In this document: one piece after another, positions 24,165 to 35,768 of the stretch
How the letters are laid out: each line of letters opens with the position of its first letter
Position numbering within the stretch: the stretch's first letter is position 1
NCBI GenBank assembly: GCA_002049455.2
Contig: KV919101.1
Location: 1 to 64,000 of the forward strand
Source: Porphyra umbilicalis
Taxonomy: Eukaryota; Rhodophyta; Bangiophyceae; Bangiales; Bangiaceae
Direction: 5' to 3'
DNA: 64,000 nucleotides
Notes under the pieces: generated by a model
Told to the model about the DNA's origin: nothing
The model's database searches: none
Seen by the model: only the letters and a program-made list of their open reading frames with translations
Translations under genes and position numbers: made by a program

Positions 24165-25640
24165 GCTTCTGTGAAGACGGTTTCTTTTGGGCATTGACAG
24201 GACCGGGGCAAACGGGCAAGGGCGCTGAGCAGCTTTGCCGCATGAGCTGGGGCGGGGCGGGGGGACGGGGGCGGGGCGGGGGCAAAAAAATGGGCAAGGG
24301 CACTGAGGCAGGGCGGGGGGGAGGCGGGGGCAGGGGGGGCGCATCGACTTGACGGAGGAGGCGTCCGCCTGGCACTGGGCTGGCAAGCCGGTGTCGTCGT
24401 CACGGTGAGATCTGACCTGGGGTATCACTGGGGGTTCAGTGAGGGCCACGTAGAGCGCAGCGCAGCGTTCCAGAAAACCAGCGATGAACCGCTGGAGTTG
24501 ATATGTGACCAGTCTCGTCCAGGCCTTGCATCGAGGCATTGAAACGTCTCACGCTCGAAAATTCCCTCTCGACCCGGTGAGGCTACATTAGCGATCCGGC
24601 GAAGCTACATGACTGGGAATCGCGCCGAATCCCACCGCCGTCGGCGGGGACAACGCCAGGACTGAGGGCGCCACTTGTAGCCTGCGCTTCCACGGGCTGT
24701 TGAGAGGCCAGTGGAGCCCCGCGCCACCCCAACATTGATTTCACTTTCTGGGTACAAGTTCTAGGCCGCAGTACGCCCCAGTACACCCTTGCGCAGCCCA
24801 GTAGTGTGATACGTTTTCGAGACGATGTGAGTCACGACTTTCATCTTCTCTGCCACATGTGTACATAGTATAGCTTACAGTGTCCGAATATTCAGACCGC
24901 TGGAAATCAAAAGAAGGCACCCCAGGAAATCAAACAAACCGCGAGGACCCCCAACCCATGGTTAGGCGGCCCGAGGTGAGACCCTTCTCGCGCACATCTG
25001 CGCGACATGCCTGACAAAATGCCCGGTTTTCTGCGGGGAAAAAAACACATTGTGAAGGGGGGGTGGGGGTATGTTGGATACAAACACTAACCAGGGAACC
25101 TGGTTGGTAAGACCCACTGTGCTGCCGGACATACTGTCCAACAGGCGCCGCGTGCGCTGCCTCGTCAGCATGCATGATGCGGTCCTGATCTAGCCGACAG
25201 CCAATACTTGTAAAGATTCGGCCCACCCTTTGCCCCAATCAACGATTGCCAGCCGGGGGTAAAACGCCACGTGTTCCGACAGCAGCATAGAAGCTTCGCC
25301 AATAAGACATGGCGTCAACAGCAGACCACCCTGCACTTGGTTCAGTACTTTCCTGTATTCCAATTCTGTATCCGCCTTTAAAGTCTGCCACAGTGATTTG
25401 TTCAGATTGACGACGGCCAATGAGCAGTTGTCCCAGGCCTCTCGTCTTGACTTTGACCACTTTAGCTGAAATTGTAAAGGTACTCATACAAAGTTGGCGC
25501 ATGGCACACAACTTTCACGAAAGATACAAGTCGTTCCGTTTTGCAGCCATCCATCATGGGGGCTGCCCTCCGCTATTTGCTGCATTCCCTCATGGGGGGT
25601 GGATGCCACAGAGGCACACCGACAACCGCCGGCCCCATGA
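24165..25640. other. Non-coding DNA with a G-rich low-complexity patch
   Basis: At about 24245-24345 runs such as GGGGCGGGG recur. The rest is ordinary lower-GC sequence with no gene or repeat pair that I can support. Confidence 0.4.
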
Positions 25641-25659
25641 TGGGGCCGGTCCATGGCCC

Positions 25660-26690
25660 TGTAAGACGTGGGCATCAACCGGCCGCACCGATGCGCGCCC
25701 CCGCGTGACGGCAACGCCGCCGTCGACGTGTCCGCCGCGGCCGCCCGCGGCGCCACCGCACGGCGCCCCGCACACGCGCACGCGGCCGACGCGGACCCCG
25801 CGGCCGCGTCTGACGCGCGTCCTTCCGGGATTGGCCGGCGTCGGCTCACCGCCCGCGGGGCGGCCACGCCCGCGGCGCAATCGTGCGGCCGGAGCGCCGA
25901 CGGCGCGGGCCCCGCGCGCAGCGGCGTGCGCGCCGGCTGTGGCCCCGCAGTCGCCGGCAGCGGCGCGACGGCAGTGGCGGCGCGACGCTCGGGCGGCGGC
26001 GGCGGTGCCGCCCGATGGACGAGGAAGCGGGCGCCACCCGCCCGCCGTGGCCGCCCCGTTGGCTGCGGCGGGTCCGCGGCGGCGGCGGGGGGCGGCGCGG
26101 CGGCGGCGCACGTGGCACCGCCGGTGCGCCGCCGTCCGCCTCGGCTCGCACGGCCGCGGCCATTGCCAGCGGGGGCGCCGCGCCCGTGGGCGGTGCCAGT
26201 CGGCGCCGCCGTCGCTGCTGCCGCCGGCCACGCTGCCGCGGGCCCCCATCCCCGTCTTCCCAGCAAAGTGCACGCCCCGCCCCCCCCCCCCCCTGCCATG
26301 GAGGGCGCCACCGCGCGGCGACCCGCCCCGCGTTGCCGCACCCACCCCACGACGCGGGCGGCGGCTGCCGCCGCCGCGGGCGCGCCGTGTTCCCCCATGT
26401 GGGAGCGGCGAGCACTCTCCGGTGGGCCGGGGGGGGGTGGGGGGGGGGGGCGCGCCCACGCCCGCCGCCGCACCGCCGGCCGCCGCGGCCACGTGCGCAC
26501 CCCCCGCGTCCGCCGCCGCGGCGGCGCGCCGCCCGGCGGGCGGGCGCCTCCCGACGCGCCCGCGGCGGGGGCCCTCCAGCGGCGGGCGGGACCCCCCGCC
26601 CGTGCGCGAAGGGGCGGGCGCAGTCGCGCCGCCGGCCCCGCCGCCGGCCGCTGGGCCGCCGGCCGCCGGCGACGCGCGCCCCCGTCGTCT
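25660..26690. other. GC-rich coding-like island, strand unresolved
   Basis: Nearly all six frames are open for hundreds of codons because stop codons are rare in this composition. The plus frame at 25668-26768 and the minus frame at 25484-26740 both have alanine-rich protein-like stretches. C/G runs near 26280 and 26430 would break any frame. No domain is visible. The block resembles the exons of recognisable genes here, so it is probably part of a real gene that I cannot assign. Confidence 0.3.
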
Positions 26691-26759
26691 CTGACGAGGG
26701 TCGGCCCAGCAGCGGCCCAACGCCACCGCCTGTTCCGCAACGAGCAAATACAGTCGGTG

Positions 26760-27800
26760 TTGGTTTAGGCATTAGTTGAGTCAACAAACGGCAAACCAGA
26801 CGTCGCCCTGTGTGGGCAGAGTCGAGGACCGTCTCGAGGGATGCTACGCACGGTCTCGAGGAAGGATGCGGACGGTCTCGATTGAAGACCTGCATCTGAT
26901 TGGTGGATGTGAGTATGATGCTGATGATGCCTTGGTGAAACGGTCTGGGCGAGATGGCAACTACCGGGTCTGTGCCGACCAATTCTAGAACGCAGCCCTG
27001 TGAAGTACATTGTGACGGACTTGATTGTAGACTTAATGTGTGAAGCTCGAAGACGTAATCTTGGCGGCTTCCATCACCGTCGCCCACCGCGCCCACTACC
27101 GCCCTACCACAAACGTCTCGATCCCAGCTATTCTTCCCTCTCCGCTCCGCCTCGCCTCCCTCCCCCCTCTCCCACCTCTGCCAATGCGAATCCCTCTCCA
27201 TCCCCCCACCGATGCCATGTCTGGCCCGTGCTGATATCTGTGTAGGCGACGTACTTAACTGCCATGTTCTCCTGCTGCGCGCTGCTCTGCGGGACGGTTT
27301 GATGGGTAGGACCATGTGATGCGGCCACATCTGCTGCTCATTTTCGTGATCTAGGGCGCGGTGTGCTTCCAGCATGAATGCCTGTGCCGTGTTTTTCTTG
27401 CCTGTGTTTGCGCAAACTCGACGGTCGACCGCAGAGACAACCGGTGCTGCCACAGCTTGTTTTTTTTTCGCTGGAGTGCGCGCGTCGGCTCGCGTGCCAG
27501 TTATCCCAACAGCAGAGTGAAAGGGGGGTGCGACTTGCAACCGGCAGTGATCCCGTCAACCGCCAAAGTCTGACACAGACTTGACTTCACGTGAGCTGGT
27601 ATTTGTAAAGTCCTTGCTCACATGTATTAAGCCCCAGACGCAGAATGGTCCCATTGCTGGACGCGACCTCATGGTAGAAAAGCCGAGACTTTGACCAGCG
27701 GGAAACCCGTGCACGAAGAAAGACCCTCTAACAGATGCGCGTGCTGTTGAGGGTCTTTTTGGTCCACTACTAATAGCGCCAACATGAGCCAAACCAAGGC
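26760..27800. other. Lower-GC stretch between GC-rich islands
   Basis: No gene is recognised. Its two edges share a short inverted match (AGCAAAT followed by TTGGTTT on both strands), which could be transposon termini, but the match is weak. Confidence 0.3.
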
Positions 27801-27805
27801 TTGAT

Positions 27806-29140
27806 TTGCTGGCGCCCCCCCGTGCAGAAACGGTGGGCGCCTCCCCGCACCGGCCGGTGACCCCCTGCCACCGCGGCACCCGTGCGCCGCCCCCCGCGAC
27901 GTGGCGGCCGTGCGGCGGCGGTCGGCAGTGCCGGATTGCCGCGCACCCGCCGACGGTGGCGGCTGCGGGCGGGTCGGCGCGGCCGCGGGCCCGCCCTGTG
28001 CAGTGCATCTAGTCACTGGATCCACCACGAGCCCATTTTTCCCTCGAATTTCTTGTACACGCTCGTTGAAATCGGGTGCTGCCTCGTACGCTAGCAGTGT
28101 TAGCTCGTATCCAGTCCAAAAAAACTCGTTGTGGAGTGGGGACGACGAGATTAGGGCGTGATTGAGAGCTCTATGAAGTCCGCTCAAGTTCTTGTTACAA
28201 GTGCGACTTGATACACGAAACTGGTGCGGTGCTCAGTAACGGATTTGTGCCAAGTAGGGCAAGAAATACGTAGGACACCATCGTGCTGCGCACGAGCAGA
28301 GAAAGGTTGCGCCCACTCCGGGGCGGTGGGTGGGAAGAGAGCCGGCAGTTTTCGCAGCCTGACGCCTCTCTCCGGCGTAACCCGCTCTGGCCGCCGTCCC
28401 AGCCGACACCCTCTCGCTGCCTCCTGTCCCTGCCGGGGCAAGCAAGCACCCCTCTCCTGTACCCCCAAGCGCCGCGCGGTCGCCAGGCGGGCGGCCGCCC
28501 CACCCGCCACCCCTGCAACTCTCTGCAGTCGTGCCGTGTGCGCGGCTTGCCGCTTCCAGCCGAGCACCCCCGCAGGGCGTCGGCGCCTCCCCCCCCACCG
28601 CGTTATTGCGCGGCCTGCCCCCCCCCCCCCCCCCCCGCTCCGCGACGGTGGCGGCGGCCGCGCGCGCCGCCGCCGCGGCGCCGACGCGCGCGGCCAGTCG
28701 CCGCGCGCGCGCTGCGTCATTAGTGCGCGCCGCCGCCACGCGGTTGCGCTGCTGCGTCAGCCACGCGCGGGAGCCGCGGGTGGCCTTGTCCACCGACCCG
28801 TTGCGCCGCCGCAGCCGCCGGCCACCAGTCGCGACCGCCCCAGCCGCCGCCACCGGCGGGTGGCCGCCCGCCGCCACGGTGGTGGAATGGGAAATATCAT
28901 GCTCCCATCCATTGCCGATCGCCGTTCGTGGAAGGGCACATGTCGGCGGCGCCACCGGTGGGGATGGTCGGCGGCACCCGTCTGGCGGAGCGCTGGGGGC
29001 GGGGTGGCGTGTTGTGCCGCTGCCGGTGGCAGCCGGGGGCCACGCTTGGGGTGGATATGGTGCGCGGCGGCGGGAACGGAGCAGATGGGGGGGGGGGGCG
29101 GCGCGCCACACTGGTGGCTGCAGTGCTCGTCGCTGCACGG
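27806..29140 (-). other. GC-rich coding-like fragments, probably minus strand
   Basis: There are two GC-rich blocks (27806-28012 and about 28340-29140) split by lower-GC sequence. In the second, the minus frame 28233-29138 has a plausible helical stretch ('AARTNDAARARRLAARVGAA'). A run of about 19 C at 28618-28636 interrupts it. In the lower-GC spacer the minus frame reads 'NEFFWTGYELTLLAYEAAPD', which also looks like protein. I recognise no family. These may be pieces of one gene interrupted by insertions, but I cannot show that. Confidence 0.25.
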
Positions 29141-29149
29141 GGCAGCCTC

Positions 29150-30810
29150 AACAGAACGCGATTCTGTTGCGGCGCGCGTTACCGAACCAGCAGGCAACAA
29201 ACGCGATTCTGTTCTATTATTGTTCGGCTGCTCGGCTCTGGATCGCGGGATTCTGCCAGAAATGGGCGGGACAGAGGCGATAGTTGCCGCCTTGAAACAC
29301 GTGCGGATGAGTAGATCCGCGCATGGCACGCCGGACGGCCGCCCCCGAGGGCAGAGTCCCCGTGTTGGCGTCGTCACCGTGTTCGTACTAAGGTGTCCAG
29401 AGGGGCCTGCCCGCACGGGCGAACGCGGAGACATCTGCACGGACGGCCATGCGAGAAGGACCTTCGTGACTGCCTTTTCGCTCGTGGCATCCATGCCCAA
29501 TTGCGCTGTGTGCCCGTCAGTTCCCGTTAAGCTTGGGATACAGCGGCTGCTGAGGACCGTTCCAAAATGCTGTCCTCTGTGACCAATCGCCTCTGCGACA
29601 GGACTGCACCGCCAGCAGACAGCGACCGGACGACGCCCCCAGCTGAGACTGAAGCATGGACCAGCTTCACTTTCACCTCCAAAGCTGTTACTGCTGCTAT
29701 GACGTCCATGAGCCACCTCGGCGTAGGCGGGGGGGGACGGAGTGTTGTAAAAAGCACTCGGTGACACTTCTGAGGCAATGCAACATGTGCCTTTTGTTAG
29801 CCGCGATGGTTGTTTGTGGCTGCCAACCACCGCGCTGCGGATTGGCGGGAAAACAAGGAGGAAGCCATGTGCGGCCGAATCATGCGCTGTTGTGCCAGTC
29901 ATTGGGCTGCACTTGAGTCTGTTTGGCTCCTACTTGTGAAGCTCTTTCGCTCTCTTGTAGGACTTTTCGCAACTTGCGCGTAGCCCTATACTGTCTGATT
30001 GTCAGAACTTCGGGACACTTAAAATGACTTATAGTACTGCAGAGACCAAGAGCTGTTCTCGTCAAAATCGAGAATCTGGATCAGGCATATTATGACCAAA
30101 TGACAAGGTTTTGACGAGAAAAGTCCCCTCGTCAACGAGTAAAAACGAGCGATCGAGGGGAAAAAACGCCCTCGTCGTGGATCCTGCAACAAGGGCCACT
30201 GCGCAGTGGTGACTAACCGGGGGTCGGACACAAATGCCAATTGGGGTCATGTGGGTCCACATTCGGTCACGGAATTGGCCTGTGCCAAGTGCGGGGTCAC
30301 ACACGCTGATTTTTCCCACAAACCTTTGTGGATGATATTTCCTGTCTTCTGGGGTTGGATGTCTTTACACCGCCAGAAGCGTCTCGACGAGCGGAAGAGC
30401 ATGGACCGGCGTGGGGAGGGGGTCGTCGTCGAGGACATGCCGCAGGCGTCGCCAGTAGTTCCTTGCCCATGCCGCAAAACGACAGAAGACCGTACCACCT
30501 CCTTGCCTGTAGCAGAAAGACAGATCAAGGCTGAGAGATCAGTTTTAGATTCGACCCCCCCCTGGCGATGCGTCAGTGGCAGTGAGGCGTCCTTTCTTGG
30601 TTCTTCGTTTGGCATCGGATTGAAGACGTTACGCTTATGAGGGCCTAGCACATGCATGGTTCCCCCTCGAAAGAGGTCAACAGTATCGGCGAACACAATG
30701 GCGTTCTGCTCGGGCTTTGTTGCCCGACCAGACGGACCAACAGATAGGCTTTTGTTTGCCTGTTGCCAAACAAACATTTCTGGTCGGCGATCTGTTGGGT
30801 TTCCCCGTGC
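29150..30810. other. Lower-GC stretch, possible insertion
   Basis: No intact gene. On plus, 30206-30640 is open for 144 codons with 'ELACAKCGVTH', but no family is evident. The block around 30040-30212 resembles the reverse complement of 28008-28180, suggesting two copies of a repeat in inverted orientation. Confidence 0.3.
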
Positions 30811-30814
30811 AGTG

Positions 30815-31154
30815 ACTCTGCCGGCGGGCGCATCCCGGAGGTGCGGGGCGCGCCCGCCGGCGCACGCGGCGCGCCATGTGGGGCGTGGGGGTATCGTGTG
30901 GAGTCGGGCCACTGCCAGTACGGCGGGGGGGTGTTGCCACGCCTTCGACCGCTGCCGACGGCAGATGCGGCCTGCCGCGCCGCCGAGCCGCGTAGCCGCG
31001 CCAACGGCGTAGCGCGCCGCGACGCGCCCACCGTGTCGGCGATGGCGCGTCGACGGCTGCGCGCGTCGGCGCGGCGTCCCGACGGGTCGCACACGGCGGC
31101 GCCCGTGACGGCGTCGGTCAGACGGGGGGCGAACGTTGAATGGATATAGTCCAC
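30815..31154 (-). other. GC-rich coding-like fragment, minus strand
   Basis: The minus frame from 31154 reads 'APRLTDAVTGAAVCDPSGRR' and then alanine/arginine-rich helix, with balanced composition to about 30830, where lower-GC DNA begins. This looks like one exon or a truncated gene. No domain is recognised. Confidence 0.3.
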
Positions 31155-31316
31155 GGCAAGACCGTCTGGTCTTTGTTGGGGTCGTGCCCGCCCGTAGGCT
31201 CGGCCGCCCCACTAAAATGCTCACCGGTGGGGGGTGGCACGCCCGCTACCGCCGCCGCGACCCCACCTCCTTACGCTCCCTCAAACCCCACCCCTCGACG
31301 CCCGTCGCGCGCCGCC

Positions 31317-31976
31317 TCAACGGCGAATGAAGACAATGCCACCCCCCCCGCCGCCACCGCCCCCCTCGCCGCCGCCGCCACCACCGCCGCCCGCCGTACC
31401 AAAGCCGAACCCAGCGCCCGAGCCGGAGCCCGCGCCAGAGCCGCTGCCGGACGCGAAAGCGCCGCCGCCGGGGAAGCCAGGGCCGACAAAGACGCTGCCG
31501 CCGCCACCGCCGCCGCCCTGCCCACCCCCACCGCCGCCGCCGCCGCCGCCGCCGGGGCCGCCGCCGCCGCCGATGCCCGAGCCCGAGCCGGAGCCGGAGC
31601 CTCCACCGCCGGCGGCCGCGGCAATGCCGCCGGGGAAGCCAGGGCCGACAAAGGCGCCGCCGCCGCCACCGCCGCCGCCATTCCCACCCCCACCGCCGCC
31701 GCCGCCGCCGCCGCCGGGGCCGCCGCCAAAGCCGAACCCAGCGCCCGAGCCGGAGCCGTCCCCTGCACCGCTGCCAAAGGCAAAAATCTGCCGCTCCGCC
31801 GTCAGCGCATCTTGGGTGGCACCGTCGGGCACGGACAGCGCCGCCGCCGCCGCGTCGGATCGGACGCCGGCGACGGTGGCGGGGGTCAGTGGGACGGACA
31901 CGACGCCGGGGGTGGACGCGGCGAGCGCAAGGGCAGCGGCAAGCACCACCGCCACCGCCGTCGTTGTCGTCGACAT
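31317..31976 (-). CDS. Secreted glycine-rich structural protein
   Basis: An intact ORF of 219 codons from the ATG at 31976. The first 25 or so residues form a classic signal peptide ('TTTTAVAVVLAAALALAAST'), predicting entry to the secretory pathway. After a short ordinary segment ending near 'DALTAERQIFAFGSG', the protein becomes almost pure glycine with serine and alanine. It contains two large internal repeats of about 60 residues, each ending in 'VGPGFPGG' and each preceded by a run of glycine broken by N or Q. The pattern resembles cell-wall or extracellular-matrix glycine-rich proteins, and a wall role is inference. The ATG at 31976 is chosen over the upstream one at 32036 because it starts directly before the signal peptide. 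The repeats could make copy number unstable. Confidence 0.7.
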   Translation of the reverse strand: MSTTTTAVAVVLAAALALAASTPGVVSVPLTPATVAGVRSDAAAAALSVPDGATQDALTAERQIFAFGSGAGDGSGSGAGFGFGGGPGGGGGGGGGGGNGGGGGGGGAFVGPGFPGGIAAAAGGGGSGSGSGSGIGGGGGPGGGGGGGGGGGQGGGGGGGSVFVGPGFPGGGAFASGSGSGAGSGSGAGFGFGTAGGGGGGGGEGGGGGGGGGIVFIRR

Positions 31977-32039
31977 GGTCGCACGTGTGGGGGACGAGCC
32001 AGAGGAAGGCGGCCTTGATTGGGAGGGGCTGCCCACGGC

Positions 32040-32690
32040 GGCGGACTTGTGATGGCGGCGGAGTGAGTCGCCCGTTTAGTGGGGTGTGGGCAGTCCGCTC
32101 TGGCGGTGTTTGTGATGAGGAGAGCGGTGTCGAGTGCCCAGCGACGCTGCCACCCCTCTTTTTATAGTCTGCTGAGGCACTCGTTTCCAGTGCCGAGCGG
32201 CTAGCGACACGGCACGGCGTGACGCGTAGCGGCGCAGCGCGGCTTGCCGCGGCACGCTGGCGGCGGGGGCTTTCGATGCAGAGCCCCAGGTTCGCCGCCG
32301 CAACCCGTACCGTGCGTGGTGCCCCTCGGAACACGGAGCGTGGCCGTCGCTGACTGGGCCGACTGGTTAGCCCAACAGACAGTGCGGGGGTGACTCAATC
32401 ACCGCGTCCTCGTCATCCCTCCAGCACGATGGCCACTTGCCAGCCACGCTGCAATGCGCGTGGGCGACGGACCTTCTGGCGCAAGGTGTCAAGCGCCTCT
32501 TGGGGGCAGTTCGCACCCGATCGCAACTGCCAGCGCAGTCATCTCCCTCGCGGGTGTGGCTTCTGCCCGCCCGCACTGTGGTGCATCGGCCGTGAGCAAT
32601 CACATGGCCAAGGAGGGCGTAGGTGTGGATTCACGCCCCAACGCCTTTCAAACAGCGTCAGTGTGGCTTCAACGCTCATGAAAAAGGTGG
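32040..32690. other. Upstream region of the glycine-rich gene, then non-coding
   Basis: It would contain the promoter of the minus-strand gene ending at 31317. I see no recognisable element and no other gene. Confidence 0.35.
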
Positions 32691-32696
32691 GACGTA

Positions 32697-32828
32697 CAGC
32701 CGTTCTCCCAAAAATCCCTCACTCCAACTGTTGCAAAAGAGTTCCAAATGGGCCTCTGCGGGGTCGTAGAGACCAATCTTGAAATTATTTGCAACTGTTG
32801 GAGTGAGGGATTTTTGGGAGAACGGCTG
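32697..32828. mobile_element. MITE, TA-flanked, array copy 1 (132 bp)
   Basis: Long inverted repeats begin CAGCCGTTCTCCCAAAAAT and extend over most of the unit, so it is nearly a perfect fold-back. TA flanks both sides (32695-32696, 32829-32830). It has no ORF. The TA duplication suggests Tc1/mariner mobilisation. Confidence 0.85.
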
Positions 32829-32830
32829 TA

Positions 32831-32973
32831 CAGCCGTTCTGCCAGAAATCGCTCACTCCAACTGTTGCAAAAGAGTTTCAAACCGGCCTATACTACGCCT
32901 CTACTACGCCGCAGAGGCCGATTTGGAACTCTTTTACAACAGTTGGAGTGCGGGATTTTTGGGAGAACGGCTG
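32831..32973. mobile_element. MITE, TA-flanked, array copy 2 (143 bp)
   Basis: Same family as its neighbour, sharing the intervening TA. The left end has CAGCCGTTCTGCC (one substitution). A small internal duplication of 'CTACTACGC' accounts for the extra length. TA follows at 32974-32975. Confidence 0.85.
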
Positions 32974-32975
32974 TA

Positions 32976-32993
32976 TACAGGAGAACGGCTGTA
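32976..32993. repeat. Orphan MITE terminus between copies 2 and 3
   Basis: The sequence TACAGGAGAACGGCTGTA is an inverted-repeat end with almost nothing in front of it, again flanked by TA. It is probably an internally deleted copy or an excision remnant. Confidence 0.65.
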
Positions 32994-32995
32994 TA

Positions 32996-33126
32996 CAGCC
33001 GTTCTCCCAAAAATCCCGCACTCAACCGTTGCAATAAAGTTCCAAATCGGCCGCTACGACCCCGCAGAGGCCGATTTGGAACTTTTTTGCAACGGTCGAA
33101 GTGCGGGATTTTTTGGAGAACGGCTG
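32996..33126. mobile_element. MITE, TA-flanked, array copy 3 (131 bp)
   Basis: Same inverted repeats as the two copies before it; TA flanks at 32994-32995 and 33127-33128. Immediately downstream 'CCCCGTAGAGGCCGATTTGG' repeats part of the family interior, a fourth, truncated piece. Confidence 0.85.
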
Positions 33127-33165
33127 TAACCCCGTAGAGGCCGATTTGGAATTCCAGGCACGTGC

Positions 33166-33660
33166 GTGCAATACCCTGGCCGTCAGGGCAGTGGCGTGCG
33201 CGGCGACACATTGACACCGGGCGCGCCGGCCGGCTCCATGGCCACGAGCGCGCAGGGGGGCACGCACAGACACATTGCCGTGGTGGGGGGGGCGTGGGGT
33301 GGGAACAGGGGTGCCGCCGCTGCCACCACAGCGGCGGCCGGCCGCGGGCATGGCGCAACGCCCACGGGCGGGGCCGTCACCCGACCGCGCAGCGCACCCG
33401 CGCGCGGCAGGTGGGGCAGCCGACACGGCGCACGGGCGGGCGGATGGGTCCGACCGCCGCGCGACGGGGCGCCTCTAACCGCGCCACTAGATAGCGTCAG
33501 CAACCGCCGAGGCGACGCCGCAACAGAAGCCGGCGCGCAGGCACGATCATCCGTGGGTCATCGTGGTCACTTCGAACCCAGGAAGTCGCTGCGCGCTGTC
33601 GCCGCGCGCAACTCGGGACGGTGGGGGGGGCCAGCAGGCAGGCGCCGTCCGGGCCCTGTG
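33166..33660. other. GC-rich coding-like island, strand unresolved
   Basis: Plus frame 33166-33696 and minus frames 33022-33426 and 33183-33503 are all open and alanine/arginine-rich. No domain is recognised. Confidence 0.25.
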
Positions 33661-33699
33661 ACTCCTGTGGCGGGACTGTCCTTCTCAGCCACGTAATTC

Positions 33700-35640
33700 T
33701 ATTCGCTTTTAGCGTCATCGCGACCCGTCCAACACTGACACGCCCTCAGATCCCCGAGGACACGAATGCAGAGTGCAACCTCTGAAACGGAGAGCAAGTC
33801 CCGGGATCTAAGTATGTGTGTGCATCGCTACACTTTCAGAGCACCCTGTCCTAAAGGCCAGGGAACACTTTTGGAAGAATCGCAGTGAGGGTTTTTTAAG
33901 AGAACGACTGTCTTACTCCACCATGATACCCATGGCGAGACTCAAAGCACATCAGCGCAGCGTTGCCACGTGACGAGTCCGCGGAGGACGATGTCGCTCA
34001 TTGGCCGAGCCTACAAATCCGAGCACGTTATTGGTGGGGCCTGATCCGCGCTTCTGTACAGCACATCAATGGGACAAATACAACAATTCGATCCTACAAA
34101 TAACTTTTGACACGTAGTGTCACTATTTAGGTTGAGCCTGTTCTGACACTCATGGCAAAGGCTCTCACGAACGACATGGCACTTCGCAGCTCTACTTGGC
34201 CTTCTGTGACTCTGTGTCAAAGAAGGCATTGTTTCTCCCTAAGCTCCGTTTAAACAGTCCTCATTTTACTTACTTTACTCATAGTGACCACCTCGGCATC
34301 ACGCTCGTTCAGTACGACGGCTGCCTACTGTAGGAGCACGTTGACTCAACGTGCTCCAAACGTCGTTAAGGCATGTTGTGGTTCCACGGCCACGTGCTCG
34401 CTCCTGAATCCTGTCCAGAGCATGAATGTTTTGGGACACATGCGCGCTACTGGACCGTGGTGAGTCGTTTGTGAAATTATGCACAGACTGTGGCACAGCG
34501 CCGTGACGAGGGTCTCTCTGAGCTCACACAACCAATCACCTTGGCCGACGTCGCCGACCCCTTCGAGGATCCGCATCGCCGGTAAAGTAGCGACGGACGA
34601 GGATTGGTGCAAGGTAGAAGATCGTCTGAAAGAAAGAGCCCCGAGGGCAGCCACTCGCAGGCAAAGACTCGTCAGCGAATGGTCGCAGTCATGTTGCTCT
34701 TGTTCGCGGTGCGAGAGGTCGTGTCAGAGCAGGTGAAGCTCGAAGGGCTGTCGACATCCCGACTCCGCTCCTCGAGGCCGTTCTGGGCTGAGCATGTGCG
34801 GCGGAGCGTGGCGGAGCCAAGCTGCGGTGTCCGCCGCAGCCCATCCCATCTCATCCGTGCCCAGATCGTGCCTCGGCGGAAGGTGGACCATCATTCCCAG
34901 GGAACGAGACCCCATCGCCGGCAAAGGTTTGAAGGTACTGTATCTCTAGCAACGGAACCAATCGTCACGACAAAGCGCCACGTGCGCACGACGGGTAGCC
35001 CAAGCACTGGCTTGCCAACACGGTGGGCCAAGACGGATAACTTTGGGGCTCTCCCAGTGGGCACAACCAATAAACCCTCCATCAGTCAACACAAACTCTG
35101 TCGCTGACCCACGAAACTGTTGCATAGAGTATACACATTATATATCATCAATTAGTATAAGATTATTTGTACGATCCCTTCACGTGTCTCGACGCGGGAC
35201 AGGACGATAAGCGATGATGCTCACTATCACACAGTAAGAAGCAGCAATCGCAGCCTGCGGGAGTCTGTTGAGCTTCCTCGCATAAAGAAAAAGCAGAGGT
35301 GTGCTTCATTTGATCAACTAATCGATATATTGATCGGTTTATTCCACAGATAACTTTCAGTTTTTCCATCCATCCTCCCCACGACCTATTTCCCTGGCCT
35401 TAGGACGGCTACCTCCCCATGCCTTGGGGCGTTTTTTTTTTTGAATATCTTAGGCCGGCCTCAGTTTGATTTAGGAGCATTTTGTCCATATTTATGTAAT
35501 TGCCACATGTGGAAGACTCAATACGCAAGAGGACTGTATAACTGTAGTTACGTCATACTTAGGAATTCACGAGGCAACCTCCTTCACTTTTCGACTGTGC
35601 TCCAGGCCGCTCGCAGGGGGCAGAAAGGAGCGCCGTAGTC
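33700..35640. other. Lower-GC non-coding DNA
   Basis: This is the most AT-rich part of the window, with frequent stops in all frames. The only structure I see is a 25-bp palindrome at 34333-34357 (GGAGCACGTTGA either side of a central C). Confidence 0.45.
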
Positions 35641-35768
35641 TGCCCACCTGCCCGCCCGAGAGGCTCACGCTGCCGATTGGTGGTCGTGCGGGGTTCGACC
35701 GCCGCCCTGACGGGCGGTTCTGGCCCCCGACCGCCGTCGCGGCGGTGGCGCCCCCCCCGCCGCCGCTC

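Noticed and set aside
28224-29582. 452-codon plus ORF
   Set aside because: It crosses GC-rich and lower-GC blocks with no change in sense and is arginine-rich; no domain.
31234-32052. Proline-rich plus ORF at the glycine-rich gene
   Set aside because: Proline runs are the antisense of glycine codons; the minus strand has the signal peptide.
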